A stretch of 6,657 nucleotides of DNA from Geoglobus sp. (GTDB lineage: Archaea; Halobacteriota; Archaeoglobi; Archaeoglobales; Archaeoglobaceae). Shown one piece after another: positions 1-5,301 of the stretch; position 1 is the first letter of the stretch, and every line of letters begins with the position of its first letter. The stretch spans positions 1 to 6,657 of the forward strand of contig JALUWC010000504.1 of the NCBI GenBank assembly GCA_027019885.1, given 5' to 3'. The notes beneath the pieces are model-generated. The model was not told where the DNA came from and searched no databases. It saw only the letters and a program-made list of their open reading frames with translations. The position numbers and the translations under genes are program-made.

Positions 1-705
1 CATCCCCCTAAGCCATTCATAATGCTCATCCATCCACTCGCTCTTCATAACCTCTCTTTCTTCAACAACATTCAGGTTTATGTCCAGCTTTGATCTGCAT
101 ATGGGGCAGACAAGCAATCCGCTTTCCTGCCTGAAAACCTCAGACAGGCATATGGGGCATTGATGATCAAATCTTAATCTCTTTCCTTCTTGAATCGCTT
201 CTGCAATCATGTCAAGCTTTTCAACATTACCATCCCTGAGCACCTCGCCTGGAAGGGCTGCATTTATTCCAACAACAGCCAATGGCTCGATTCCGAGAAC
301 CCTCATGAATATGTTGTATGTATTGGAAGCCCATCCTCGCAACTCTTCAAAGCCGTAGAGATACACCACCGCCCCTCTCTTGTCTCTGAACTCCTTCAGA
401 TATGGGAGAGCCATGAACATCCTGTCAAGGAGCATTTTGACCTTTCCAGTTAGGTCAAGCCAGTAAACTGGAGAAATCAGTAGAACAGCATCTGAATCCT
501 TAATTCTCTCAAAAACTGTCTTCACGTCATCCTCGATCATGCACTCCTGCCCGAAGAGACAGGCATAGCATGCTTTGCATGGCTCAATTTTCAGATCCAC
601 AACATTGAGAATGCCGAGATCAGCATTGAGCTTTTTTGAGATGTATCTGGCTGCCAAAAGACTGTTGCCTTTCCTTTTGGTTCCAGTTATCGTCAAAATC
701 TCCAT
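1..705 (-). CDS. Iron-sulfur flavoprotein (Isf-type, flavodoxin-like FMN reductase) with C-terminal zinc ribbon, 3' end outside window
   Basis: I translated this frame by hand from the ATG at 705-703; it stays open for 235 codons to the window edge, so the C-terminus is missing. The N-terminus is a flavodoxin-like beta strand followed by a TGTKRKGNS loop (residues 7-15), the usual FMN phosphate-binding position. Cysteines 43, 46, 49 and 55 form a CX2CX2CX5C motif, which fits the CX2CX2CX4-7C 4Fe-4S ligand pattern of the Methanosarcina iron-sulfur flavoprotein Isf. SPVYW (78-82) and a following GKVKMLLDR stretch are typical of NADPH-dependent FMN reductase folds. Residues 183-203 add two CPIC knuckles (C183, C186, C200, C203), probably a zinc ribbon. 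Isf proteins are cytoplasmic electron carriers linked to O2 or peroxide reduction in methanogens; the partner here is unknown. No clear Shine-Dalgarno sequence precedes the start, but a TATA-like TTAAATTT lies about 25 nt upstream, so leaderless translation is possible. The gene starts 34 nt after the acidic zinc-ribbon gene on the same strand. Confidence 0.85.
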   Translation of the reverse strand, partial: MEILTITGTKRKGNSLLAARYISKKLNADLGILNVVDLKIEPCKACYACLFGQECMIEDDVKTVFERIKDSDAVLLISPVYWLDLTGKVKMLLDRMFMALPYLKEFRDKRGAVVYLYGFEELRGWASNTYNIFMRVLGIEPLAVVGINAALPGEVLRDGNVEKLDMIAEAIQEGKRLRFDHQCPICLSEVFRQESGLLVCPICRSKLDINLNVVEEREVMKSEWMDEHYEWLRGM

Positions 706-725
706 GTGAGGCAGAAAGTTCTCAA

Positions 726-733
726 AAATTTAA
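726..733 (-). promoter_or_regulatory. Possible TATA box for the iron-sulfur flavoprotein gene
   Basis: Read on the minus strand this is TTAAATTT within GCTTAAATTTTTGAG, in the 34-nt gap between the zinc-ribbon stop and the flavoprotein ATG. Its centre is about 25 nt upstream of the ATG, the distance expected if transcription begins at or next to the start codon. It may be an internal promoter of a two-gene operon. A/T-rich gaps often look like this by chance. Confidence 0.35.
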
Positions 734-739
734 GCATTT

Positions 740-982
740 CTATTCTCCGTAAAAGTCATCGTAATCGATGTCATCAAACTCGTCTTCAATGTCTTCTTCA
801 CCTTCAGAGAAATCTTTCTCCAGATCTTCAGGGTCGAACTCCTCATTTGTGTCAAGAAGTATGAACTTCCCATCTTCGTAAAGAAGCACAGAACCACAGA
901 GATCACATTGAACTTCAACTCCTTCGTAAAGATCCTTTATGACAATCTCCTCACCGCATGAAGGGCATACTATGAACTTCAT
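740..982 (-). CDS. Small zinc-ribbon protein with highly acidic C-terminal tail, LysW-like ending
   Basis: This is an 80-residue protein of uncertain function. The N-terminal half is a classic zinc ribbon: CPSC at residues 6-9 and CDLCG at 26-30, two CX2C knuckles 17 residues apart, expected to bind one Zn. From residue 44 to the end, 21 of 37 residues are Asp or Glu, and the chain ends in DDFYGE. This layout (short N-terminal zinc ribbon, acidic C-terminus, final Gly-Glu after an aromatic residue) recalls the LysW amino-group carrier, which ends EDWGE, although LysW is shorter (about 54 residues). The similarity is suggestive only; a generic zinc-ribbon protein interacting through its acidic tail is equally possible. 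I chose ATG 982 because GGGTGATA precedes it directly, the same pattern as before the galU-like ATG at 6582. A GTG at 988 in the same frame would add two residues (Met-Ile). The iron-sulfur flavoprotein gene follows after 34 nt, probably in one transcript. Confidence 0.8.
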   Translation of the reverse strand: MKFIVCPSCGEEIVIKDLYEGVEVQCDLCGSVLLYEDGKFILLDTNEEFDPEDLEKDFSEGEEDIEDEFDDIDYDDFYGE

Positions 983-983
983 T

Positions 984-990
984 ATCACCC
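984..990 (-). promoter_or_regulatory. Ribosome binding site GGGTGAT deciding the zinc-ribbon start
   Basis: On the minus strand GGGTGAT ends one nucleotide before the ATG at 982. It matches the GGTGAT core complementary to the archaeal 16S rRNA 3' end. The spacing is tight, and the GTG at 988 lies inside the site, so that GTG is less likely to be the start. Confidence 0.5.
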
Positions 991-1006
991 ACCCCTGAAC
1001 GGTTAG

Positions 1007-1014
1007 ATTTAAAT
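1007..1014 (-). promoter_or_regulatory. Probable TATA box for the zinc-ribbon/flavoprotein operon
   Basis: ATTTAAAT is a palindromic TATA-like box. On the minus strand it is preceded by a purine-rich CGAAAA, a plausible BRE (TFB recognition element). Its centre is about 28 nt upstream of the ATG at 982, so the transcript would start only a few nucleotides before the gene. The stretch 991-1089 otherwise shows no gene that I can support. Confidence 0.55.
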
Positions 1015-1089
1015 TTTTCGATCAAAATTCACCGTCAGATAACAGCACGGAGGGTTGATAATATGGTTCCAATCTCCATTGTCTCTCAA

Positions 1090-1128
1090 AACTCTGGGAT
1101 TAAAAAGTGTTAAATGAGATCCAGAGTT
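1090..1128 (-). terminator. Imperfect inverted repeat enclosing the aglB stop codon, possible terminator or 3' hairpin
   Basis: On the plus strand AACTCTGGGAT (1090-1100) and ATCCAGAGTT (1119-1128) are reverse complements apart from one unpaired G, giving a 10-bp stem with an 18-nt loop. The loop holds the aglB stop codon (TAA, 1112-1110) and a run of five T in the minus-strand transcript (1106-1102). Archaeal termination mainly needs U-tracts rather than hairpins, so this could be a terminator, an RNA 3'-end stabiliser or a chance pairing. The arms are clear in the sequence; the function is inferred. Confidence 0.45.
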
Positions 1129-3647
1129 ATAACATCTCCGTTCTGAACCTGATCTTCCCTGATTGTTAACATTTTGCTAATCCCACCACTTTCAATTGTA
1201 TACTCTGACACAGGCTTGATAGGATAATTTGTGTCCTGAGCATATGGAAGAATCAGCTCGTACTCGCCATCAACCACCTTGGCTTTCTGAACATACTGGA
1301 ATGTCCTTCCCTGATTTGTCTTAATCGTAACCTCTGCAATCACCACATCTCCCTTGGCCTTCCCTTTGACTACTGCTCCCTTAACGTGCTCAAATACCTT
1401 GACATATCCTGTGTACATTTCAGGAATCTTTCCATATCCAAGGCTTTTTGAGTAGAGTGCATTGTAGATCTTTCTATACATTACCTCCTGAAAACCTGAA
1501 TATGTGTTTGTGCTGTAACCGCTTTCGTAAACCATCCTGTAATGTTTTAATCCACTTCCATCAAAAATGTGGAATTTTGCCTCCATTGTCTGATAGTAGT
1601 GAATGTTTGGTATCGGGATACTGCCTATACTTTTTGCACCTATGGGTAAGCGGCCTGTAAGAGATATACCCATGCTACCACCTGGAGTGATATAAATCAG
1701 CCCAGATCCTGAGAAGTAGGTACGTCCAGCCTTTTCAAGAGAACCCTCAGCCCAGACCGCCATTGCGTAGAATTTGCCTGTGGCCATCTCCACATCGCTT
1801 ATAACGTACTTCACACCGAGCTTATTGGCAATTCTACTGGCATAGCTTTCGTTGAAGGCGGTGAAGAAGGGTGCAGCTCCGGGCACATTGTTGTATTTAT
1901 TTCCTATACCCTGCTGGAATGGATTTGCAACAGGAATGCGATGAGCTATCGCTGTAATCCAGTGTCCATAGTCCCACCAGCTCATGATGCTGTAAACACC
2001 ATCCGGGTAATATGGATACCTCTCGCCCGGTTTTTCTGGAAACCTGTATAGCTGGTAATAGAACGTATCATACATTTCTTTGTCCGGTGTGTTATTTCGC
2101 ATCCAGACAAGCGTATCATACCACTGCTTGTTTATTCCTCCTGCAGAATATTTGGAATAGAAATTCGCTTGGGAAAAAACGGGGTAGATCAGAATGAAGA
2201 GGATTAGCACTCCAGCAATCAACCCTTTCGAGCCAATTTTTCTCAAAGACTTTCTGTCGTTTTCAATATATGCCCTGATGTAGTCGTAAAATCCCACCCT
2301 TTCAAGAATTTCACTTGCTATGGCAGATGCAAATACTGCAGAAACAGCACCAAAATAGTATGCGAATCTGTTCTGTCCTGCCAAGGCAACAAGCATCGCA
2401 AAGCCCCAGATCAGAATGAAAAGGAGTTTTTCATCCCTTGTTTTAACTAATCTGTAAGCATAGTAAATCATTGCCGGAATTGCAAAGAAAAATGTGATGC
2501 TGAAGTTATCCCATGCCGGGCTCAGGCTGAACTTTCCTCCGAGATTGAAGAAAGGCTGAACCTCGGCAACGGTTAAGGCACCGCCTTTTGGCTGGACAAC
2601 TCCGATAATGCTTTTGAGGAGGAACAGAAAGTCAGGAGATATCAAAGCAATCCCACCGATGATAATCCCTGCTGAGACAACAATGATCGCGGGAAACACG
2701 TAGTCTTCGTTAACTCCGATTTTTTCAAAAAATCCTCTGCTTTCAAGTCTTTCAATCAGGTGGAACATTATGATAACCAGACCGGAACCAACAAGAATTA
2801 GGAGCTGGAAGGGTGAATATCTTGTTGTACTGAGACTGGGGGTGTTAAATGCGAAGGGTAGATAGACAAGAGAAGCCACGGCAAATGTTATAATCGAGAT
2901 GTGTGTGAGATTCCCTGTTTCTGCATTAAACCATTTTTTGAAGAGGTATGTCATAAAAGCATAAAGTACAATCATTAATGCGACTATAAAACCGGGAGCC
3001 CAGGTGTCGAGGTATAAACCCAGAGTAATGCCTGTCATGAGTGGATATGTCAAGGTTTTTTTGTTCCTGATGTTCTCATTACGATTTTTACCACTCCATT
3101 TGTTGATAGATGCTATAAAAAGTGCAAGAACAAAGGTCATCCAAAAAACTTCCCAGATGTGGTGGTCGTTGAAACTGAGGACACTCCTCGCCATAAGTTG
3201 TCCGGGGATTAGAACGACCGTGATTGCGGAGATAACCCCTGCCTTTTTTCCAAACATCTCTTTTGTCAGAATGTAGGTTGGTATGGCCAGCAGAGCACCG
3301 CCGAATGCCGGGATGAAGGCAATCACGCTTCTTATTTCAGCGGGAGTTGTCGCACCAAAAAGCTTTGCCGCAATCACCGAAACGTAAACCAAAAACGGGC
3401 CGAAGTGGGTGTATGTGCCGTAGGGGTAGTTTGTGAAAGCATCGAACCATATTCTGTTCGGGAAATGATGGAGGGTGGAATCAATAAGTCTGAAATAATA
3501 CCAGGGGTCATTCCCGCTCAGCCTTGCTCCTTCCATCCATGGAACAAAAACCATATTCCAGGGATTTGCGATTCTCAGATAGAGGCCGAGTATTATCGCG
3601 ATGAGAATAAATGGAACATGCCAGTATTTCTCCACATTTTCATTCAT
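1110..3647 (-). CDS. aglB: Dolichyl-phosphooligosaccharide-protein glycotransferase, long-type archaeal AglB (STT3)
   Basis: This enzyme transfers a lipid-linked oligosaccharide to Asn in N-X-S/T sequons on the outer face of the membrane. Numbering from ATG 3647 (845 residues), the N-terminal half is a multi-span membrane domain; the family has 13 helices. Catalytic motifs are intact: GNDPWYY with metal ligand D47, the second DXD-type motif D161-H162-H163, E362 in the TVAEV external-loop motif, and R427 in GQNRFAYYF. The soluble C-terminal domain holds the acceptor-binding WWDYG at 557-561 and a DXXMXXXK helix (D618, M621, K625), the variant I recall in A. fulgidus AglB-L. The C-terminus is a beta-rich region. 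I chose ATG 3647 because the A. fulgidus protein, as I remember it, starts at the matching point just before helix 1, and a TATA-like element lies about 28 nt upstream. An in-frame ATG at 3788 would give 892 residues with a 47-residue extension and has its own TATA box. The gene is divergent from the plus-strand glycan genes. Confidence 0.96.
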   Translation of the reverse strand: MNENVEKYWHVPFILIAIILGLYLRIANPWNMVFVPWMEGARLSGNDPWYYFRLIDSTLHHFPNRIWFDAFTNYPYGTYTHFGPFLVYVSVIAAKLFGATTPAEIRSVIAFIPAFGGALLAIPTYILTKEMFGKKAGVISAITVVLIPGQLMARSVLSFNDHHIWEVFWMTFVLALFIASINKWSGKNRNENIRNKKTLTYPLMTGITLGLYLDTWAPGFIVALMIVLYAFMTYLFKKWFNAETGNLTHISIITFAVASLVYLPFAFNTPSLSTTRYSPFQLLILVGSGLVIIMFHLIERLESRGFFEKIGVNEDYVFPAIIVVSAGIIIGGIALISPDFLFLLKSIIGVVQPKGGALTVAEVQPFFNLGGKFSLSPAWDNFSITFFFAIPAMIYYAYRLVKTRDEKLLFILIWGFAMLVALAGQNRFAYYFGAVSAVFASAIASEILERVGFYDYIRAYIENDRKSLRKIGSKGLIAGVLILFILIYPVFSQANFYSKYSAGGINKQWYDTLVWMRNNTPDKEMYDTFYYQLYRFPEKPGERYPYYPDGVYSIMSWWDYGHWITAIAHRIPVANPFQQGIGNKYNNVPGAAPFFTAFNESYASRIANKLGVKYVISDVEMATGKFYAMAVWAEGSLEKAGRTYFSGSGLIYITPGGSMGISLTGRLPIGAKSIGSIPIPNIHYYQTMEAKFHIFDGSGLKHYRMVYESGYSTNTYSGFQEVMYRKIYNALYSKSLGYGKIPEMYTGYVKVFEHVKGAVVKGKAKGDVVIAEVTIKTNQGRTFQYVQKAKVVDGEYELILPYAQDTNYPIKPVSEYTIESGGISKMLTIREDQVQNGDVITLDLI

Positions 3648-3685
3648 TGGCAGGGATACGAGGAGAGGGATAAAAATTTTTTCAT
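3644..3685 (-). other. Tiny upstream frame (13 codons) overlapping the aglB start as ATGA
   Basis: On the minus strand GGGTGAT (3699-3693) is followed after 7 nt by an ATG at 3685. This opens a 13-codon frame, MKKFLSLSSYPCQ, whose TGA (3646-3644) overlaps the aglB ATG at 3647. The Shine-Dalgarno spacing is good, and ATGA overlaps are typical of translational coupling. It would only be translated if the transcript starts upstream, for example from the TATA-like box at 3810-3817. I see no conservation evidence, so a chance arrangement is possible. Confidence 0.3.
3669..3682 (-). promoter_or_regulatory. Possible proximal aglB promoter (TATA-like)
   Basis: The minus strand reads GAAAAAATTTTTATC here: an A-rich BRE-like stretch followed by ATTTTTAT. 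The centre lies about 28 nt upstream of the ATG at 3647, matching a leaderless or nearly leaderless message for the 845-residue form of AglB. Confidence 0.4.
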
Positions 3686-3809
3686 AAGTGTAATCACCCA
3701 TCGCCACATGACCGGCTGGTTGCGGGGACGAAAGGCCATCGCTGGTTTGAAAGTGCGTAGGATAGAGAGTTGATGCTGATGTCTTCATGGAGGATAGAAA
3801 GTTATTTTC

Positions 3810-3817
3810 ATATATTT
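3810..3817 (-). promoter_or_regulatory. Strong TATA-like box in the divergent aglB/nucleotidyltransferase region
   Basis: The minus strand reads AAAAAAATATATG across 3821-3809, with core AAATATAT. Its centre is about 26 nt upstream of the alternative aglB ATG at 3788, so it could drive either the 892-residue form or a transcript with a leader of about 140 nt before ATG 3647. The divergent region 3648-3867 holds these elements; I see no tRNA and no convincing structured RNA there. Confidence 0.5.
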
Positions 3818-3867
3818 TTTTGTTTTCCAGTGGGTTGCTGAAAAACAGTTTACCCTCTTAACAGGTC

Positions 3868-4299
3868 GTGTACCGATTTATGCTGCTCTATGCAGTCATC
3901 AGGCCACTATCTGAGGAGCTCAGAAGAGAGGAGGTTGAGGAAGTTCGAAGTTTTGCGGGAAATTGTATGGTCTTCCTGAAAATGGTTTACGAGATCAGAA
4001 AAAGATATTTTGAGTGTTTTGATAGCTATCTGCAGGAGATAAAAGAGATTGTTCAGAGAGAGTGTCCGGATGCAGGACTGTATCTATTTGACTCAATGGT
4101 CAAGGATGAGTATTACATCGGGCTTTCAGACATCGATGTTGCTGTTGTTTCTGGTAGGTTTAAAGATAAAGATAAAAAGCTGGAAGTTTTTGGAGAACTG
4201 AGCAGAACCTTCTTCGACTCTCCATTCGAGTTTCACGTGCTTACTGAGGAGCAGTGGGAATTCTTCAAGAATTTCGTGAGGAAATACACAAAGATCTAA
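3868..4299 (+). CDS. Small nucleotidyltransferase-fold (MNT-like) protein with degenerate GS motif
   Basis: The C-terminal half belongs to the Pol-beta-type minimal nucleotidyltransferase fold. SDIDVAVV at 87-94 supplies the DXD metal ligands D88 and D90, and E121 in FEFHVL is placed to be the third carboxylate. The preceding helix start, usually FGSxxRG, reads FDSMVKDE (74-81): the first glycine is D75 and the second is D80. Loss of the GS glycine, which normally contacts the nucleotide triphosphate, suggests weak or lost activity. The N-terminal 65 residues look helical and charged. The start is uncertain: GTG 3868 gives 143 residues, while ATG 3880, 3967 or 3982 are in frame and the family core seems to begin near 3967-3982. 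Minimal nucleotidyltransferases often act as antitoxins to HEPN partners, but no HEPN gene is adjacent. Here the gene stands 52 nt before the preferred glycosyltransferase start. Its substrate and role are unknown. Confidence 0.75.
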   Translation: MYRFMLLYAVIRPLSEELRREEVEEVRSFAGNCMVFLKMVYEIRKRYFECFDSYLQEIKEIVQRECPDAGLYLFDSMVKDEYYIGLSDIDVAVVSGRFKDKDKKLEVFGELSRTFFDSPFEFHVLTEEQWEFFKNFVRKYTKI

Positions 4300-4318
4300 T
4301 AAAAACTGTTCGATGCAT

Positions 4319-4330
4319 AACTTTTATTAT
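4319..4330 (+). promoter_or_regulatory. Probable TATA box for the glycosyltransferase gene
   Basis: AACTTTTATTAT lies just after the nucleotidyltransferase stop. The centre of TTTTATTA is about 26 nt upstream of the GTG at 4352, the spacing for transcription starting on that codon. It overlaps the first codons of the longer reading from ATG 4313, which argues that those codons are untranslated promoter. Confidence 0.5.
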
Positions 4331-4351
4331 CCTCTTTGCAAAGTCTCAGGA

Positions 4352-5287
4352 GTGAAAGTCAGCATTATAGTGGCAACGTATTCATCAGCCATGTTTGAAC
4401 ACTTTAAAGAGTGTATTAAAAGTTTACTTCGTCAAACTTACGAGGATATAGAAATTATTGTTATTGTAGATGGTGATAAAGAGTATTACAAACAAATTCT
4501 AACCAAGCTGGCCACCTTAATTAATACTGGCACCATTAGGGTATATTTGAATGAAAAAAACGTTGGGCTTGCTGAAAGCAGGAATAGAGGCGTTGAACTG
4601 GCTAATGGCGATGTTGTTGCATTCATTGACGATGATGCTGTTGCGGATGAGCGGTGGATAGAAGAACTGGTCAAAATGTACGAACAAGGTGCTATTGCCG
4701 CTGGTGGAAAGCTCGTCCCCCTGTGGATTGCAAAAAAGCCGAAATGGTTACCAGAGGAATTTTACTGGTTGATTGGTGCAACGCATTTGGGTTTTCCGGA
4801 AAAGGTTACTGAGGTCAGGAATACATTTGGGTCGAATATAAGCTTTCAGAAAGAGACATTCGTAAATGCCGGAGGATTTAGGTCGGAATTGGGTGTTAGG
4901 GGCAGAGCTCAGATTCAGGCTGAAGAAGCAGACTTGTGTGAGAGAATGAGGATAAAATTTGGGAAAGGTGTCATATACAATCCGAAAGCCATAGTATATC
5001 ACAAAATATTTGATAGGAGAACCAAATTAAGCTTTTTGATTAATAGAGCGTTCTGGCAGGGATATTCTAAGGCAGTAATGAGTAATGATTTCAGGAGGAT
5101 TGGCGAAGAGACAGATTTTCTAAAGTATTTAGTATTAAAACGGACAGGAACTAGGCTACGTGCAGTTTTGAACGGATCGTATATTGATCTTACTAAGCTT
5201 ATTTTATTATGGGTATTCATGTTCATCGTTGGAGTGGGTTATTTTTACGGTAGAGCGTTAAGGCAAAAGTCTTATCTTTCCTCATAG
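4352..5287 (+). CDS. Membrane-anchored family 2 glycosyltransferase (AglG/AglE-like), probable lipid-linked glycan assembly
   Basis: From GTG 4352 the protein has 311 residues and opens with MKVSIIVATY, the first beta strand of the GT-A fold of GT2 enzymes. D40 in VDGD is the nucleotide-contacting aspartate, FIDDDA (91-96) is the DXD metal motif, GGK at 118-120 and GSNISF at 160-165 are acceptor-side elements, and EEADLCERM (191-199) contains the likely catalytic acidic residue. A single hydrophobic helix near 281-299 anchors the C-terminus, as in archaeal dolichol-phosphate sugar transferases such as Haloferax AglG, AglE and AglI. The enzyme would work on the cytoplasmic face. Adjacent UDP-glucose dehydrogenase makes UDP-glucuronate a candidate donor, but specificity cannot be read from the sequence. 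ATG 4313 in the same frame would add 13 residues; I prefer GTG 4352 because a TATA-like box occupies those codons and GT2 proteins commonly begin right at this strand. The gene is clearly richer in A+T than aglB. Confidence 0.9.
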   Translation: MKVSIIVATYSSAMFEHFKECIKSLLRQTYEDIEIIVIVDGDKEYYKQILTKLATLINTGTIRVYLNEKNVGLAESRNRGVELANGDVVAFIDDDAVADERWIEELVKMYEQGAIAAGGKLVPLWIAKKPKWLPEEFYWLIGATHLGFPEKVTEVRNTFGSNISFQKETFVNAGGFRSELGVRGRAQIQAEEADLCERMRIKFGKGVIYNPKAIVYHKIFDRRTKLSFLINRAFWQGYSKAVMSNDFRRIGEETDFLKYLVLKRTGTRLRAVLNGSYIDLTKLILLWVFMFIVGVGYFYGRALRQKSYLSS

Positions 5288-5301
5288 TAAACGATACACG
5301 A

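Noticed and set aside
190..453. Open plus-strand frame of 87 codons starting with ATG
   Set aside because: It is antisense to the iron-sulfur flavoprotein, whose minus-strand frame has clear family motifs. The plus-strand translation shows no recognisable domain.
730..918. Second minus-strand frame of 62 codons over the zinc-ribbon gene
   Set aside because: It overlaps the zinc-ribbon frame in a different phase and has no motif, whereas the zinc-ribbon frame has both CX2C pairs and a ribosome binding site.
3755..3770. Sequence TTTGAAAGTGCG resembling the end of archaeal CRISPR repeats (..TTGAAAG)
   Set aside because: There is a single short match with no second copy or regular spacing anywhere in the window.
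3405..3773. Plus-strand frame of 122 codons opposite the aglB N-terminus
   Set aside because: It is the antisense shadow of conserved AglB membrane segments and lacks family features. No ribosome binding site or promoter was seen for it.
3690..3790. Possible structured non-coding RNA in the relatively G+C-rich part of the divergent region
   Set aside because: Short direct repeats (CCATCGC, GCTGGTT) are present, but I found no stable hairpin, no paired C and D boxes and no H/ACA arrangement. It may also simply be coding for an AglB extension.
3868..4299. Toxin-antitoxin (MntA/HepT-like) module
   Set aside because: The nucleotidyltransferase has no HEPN partner on either side, and its signature glycines are missing, so the pair cannot be supported.
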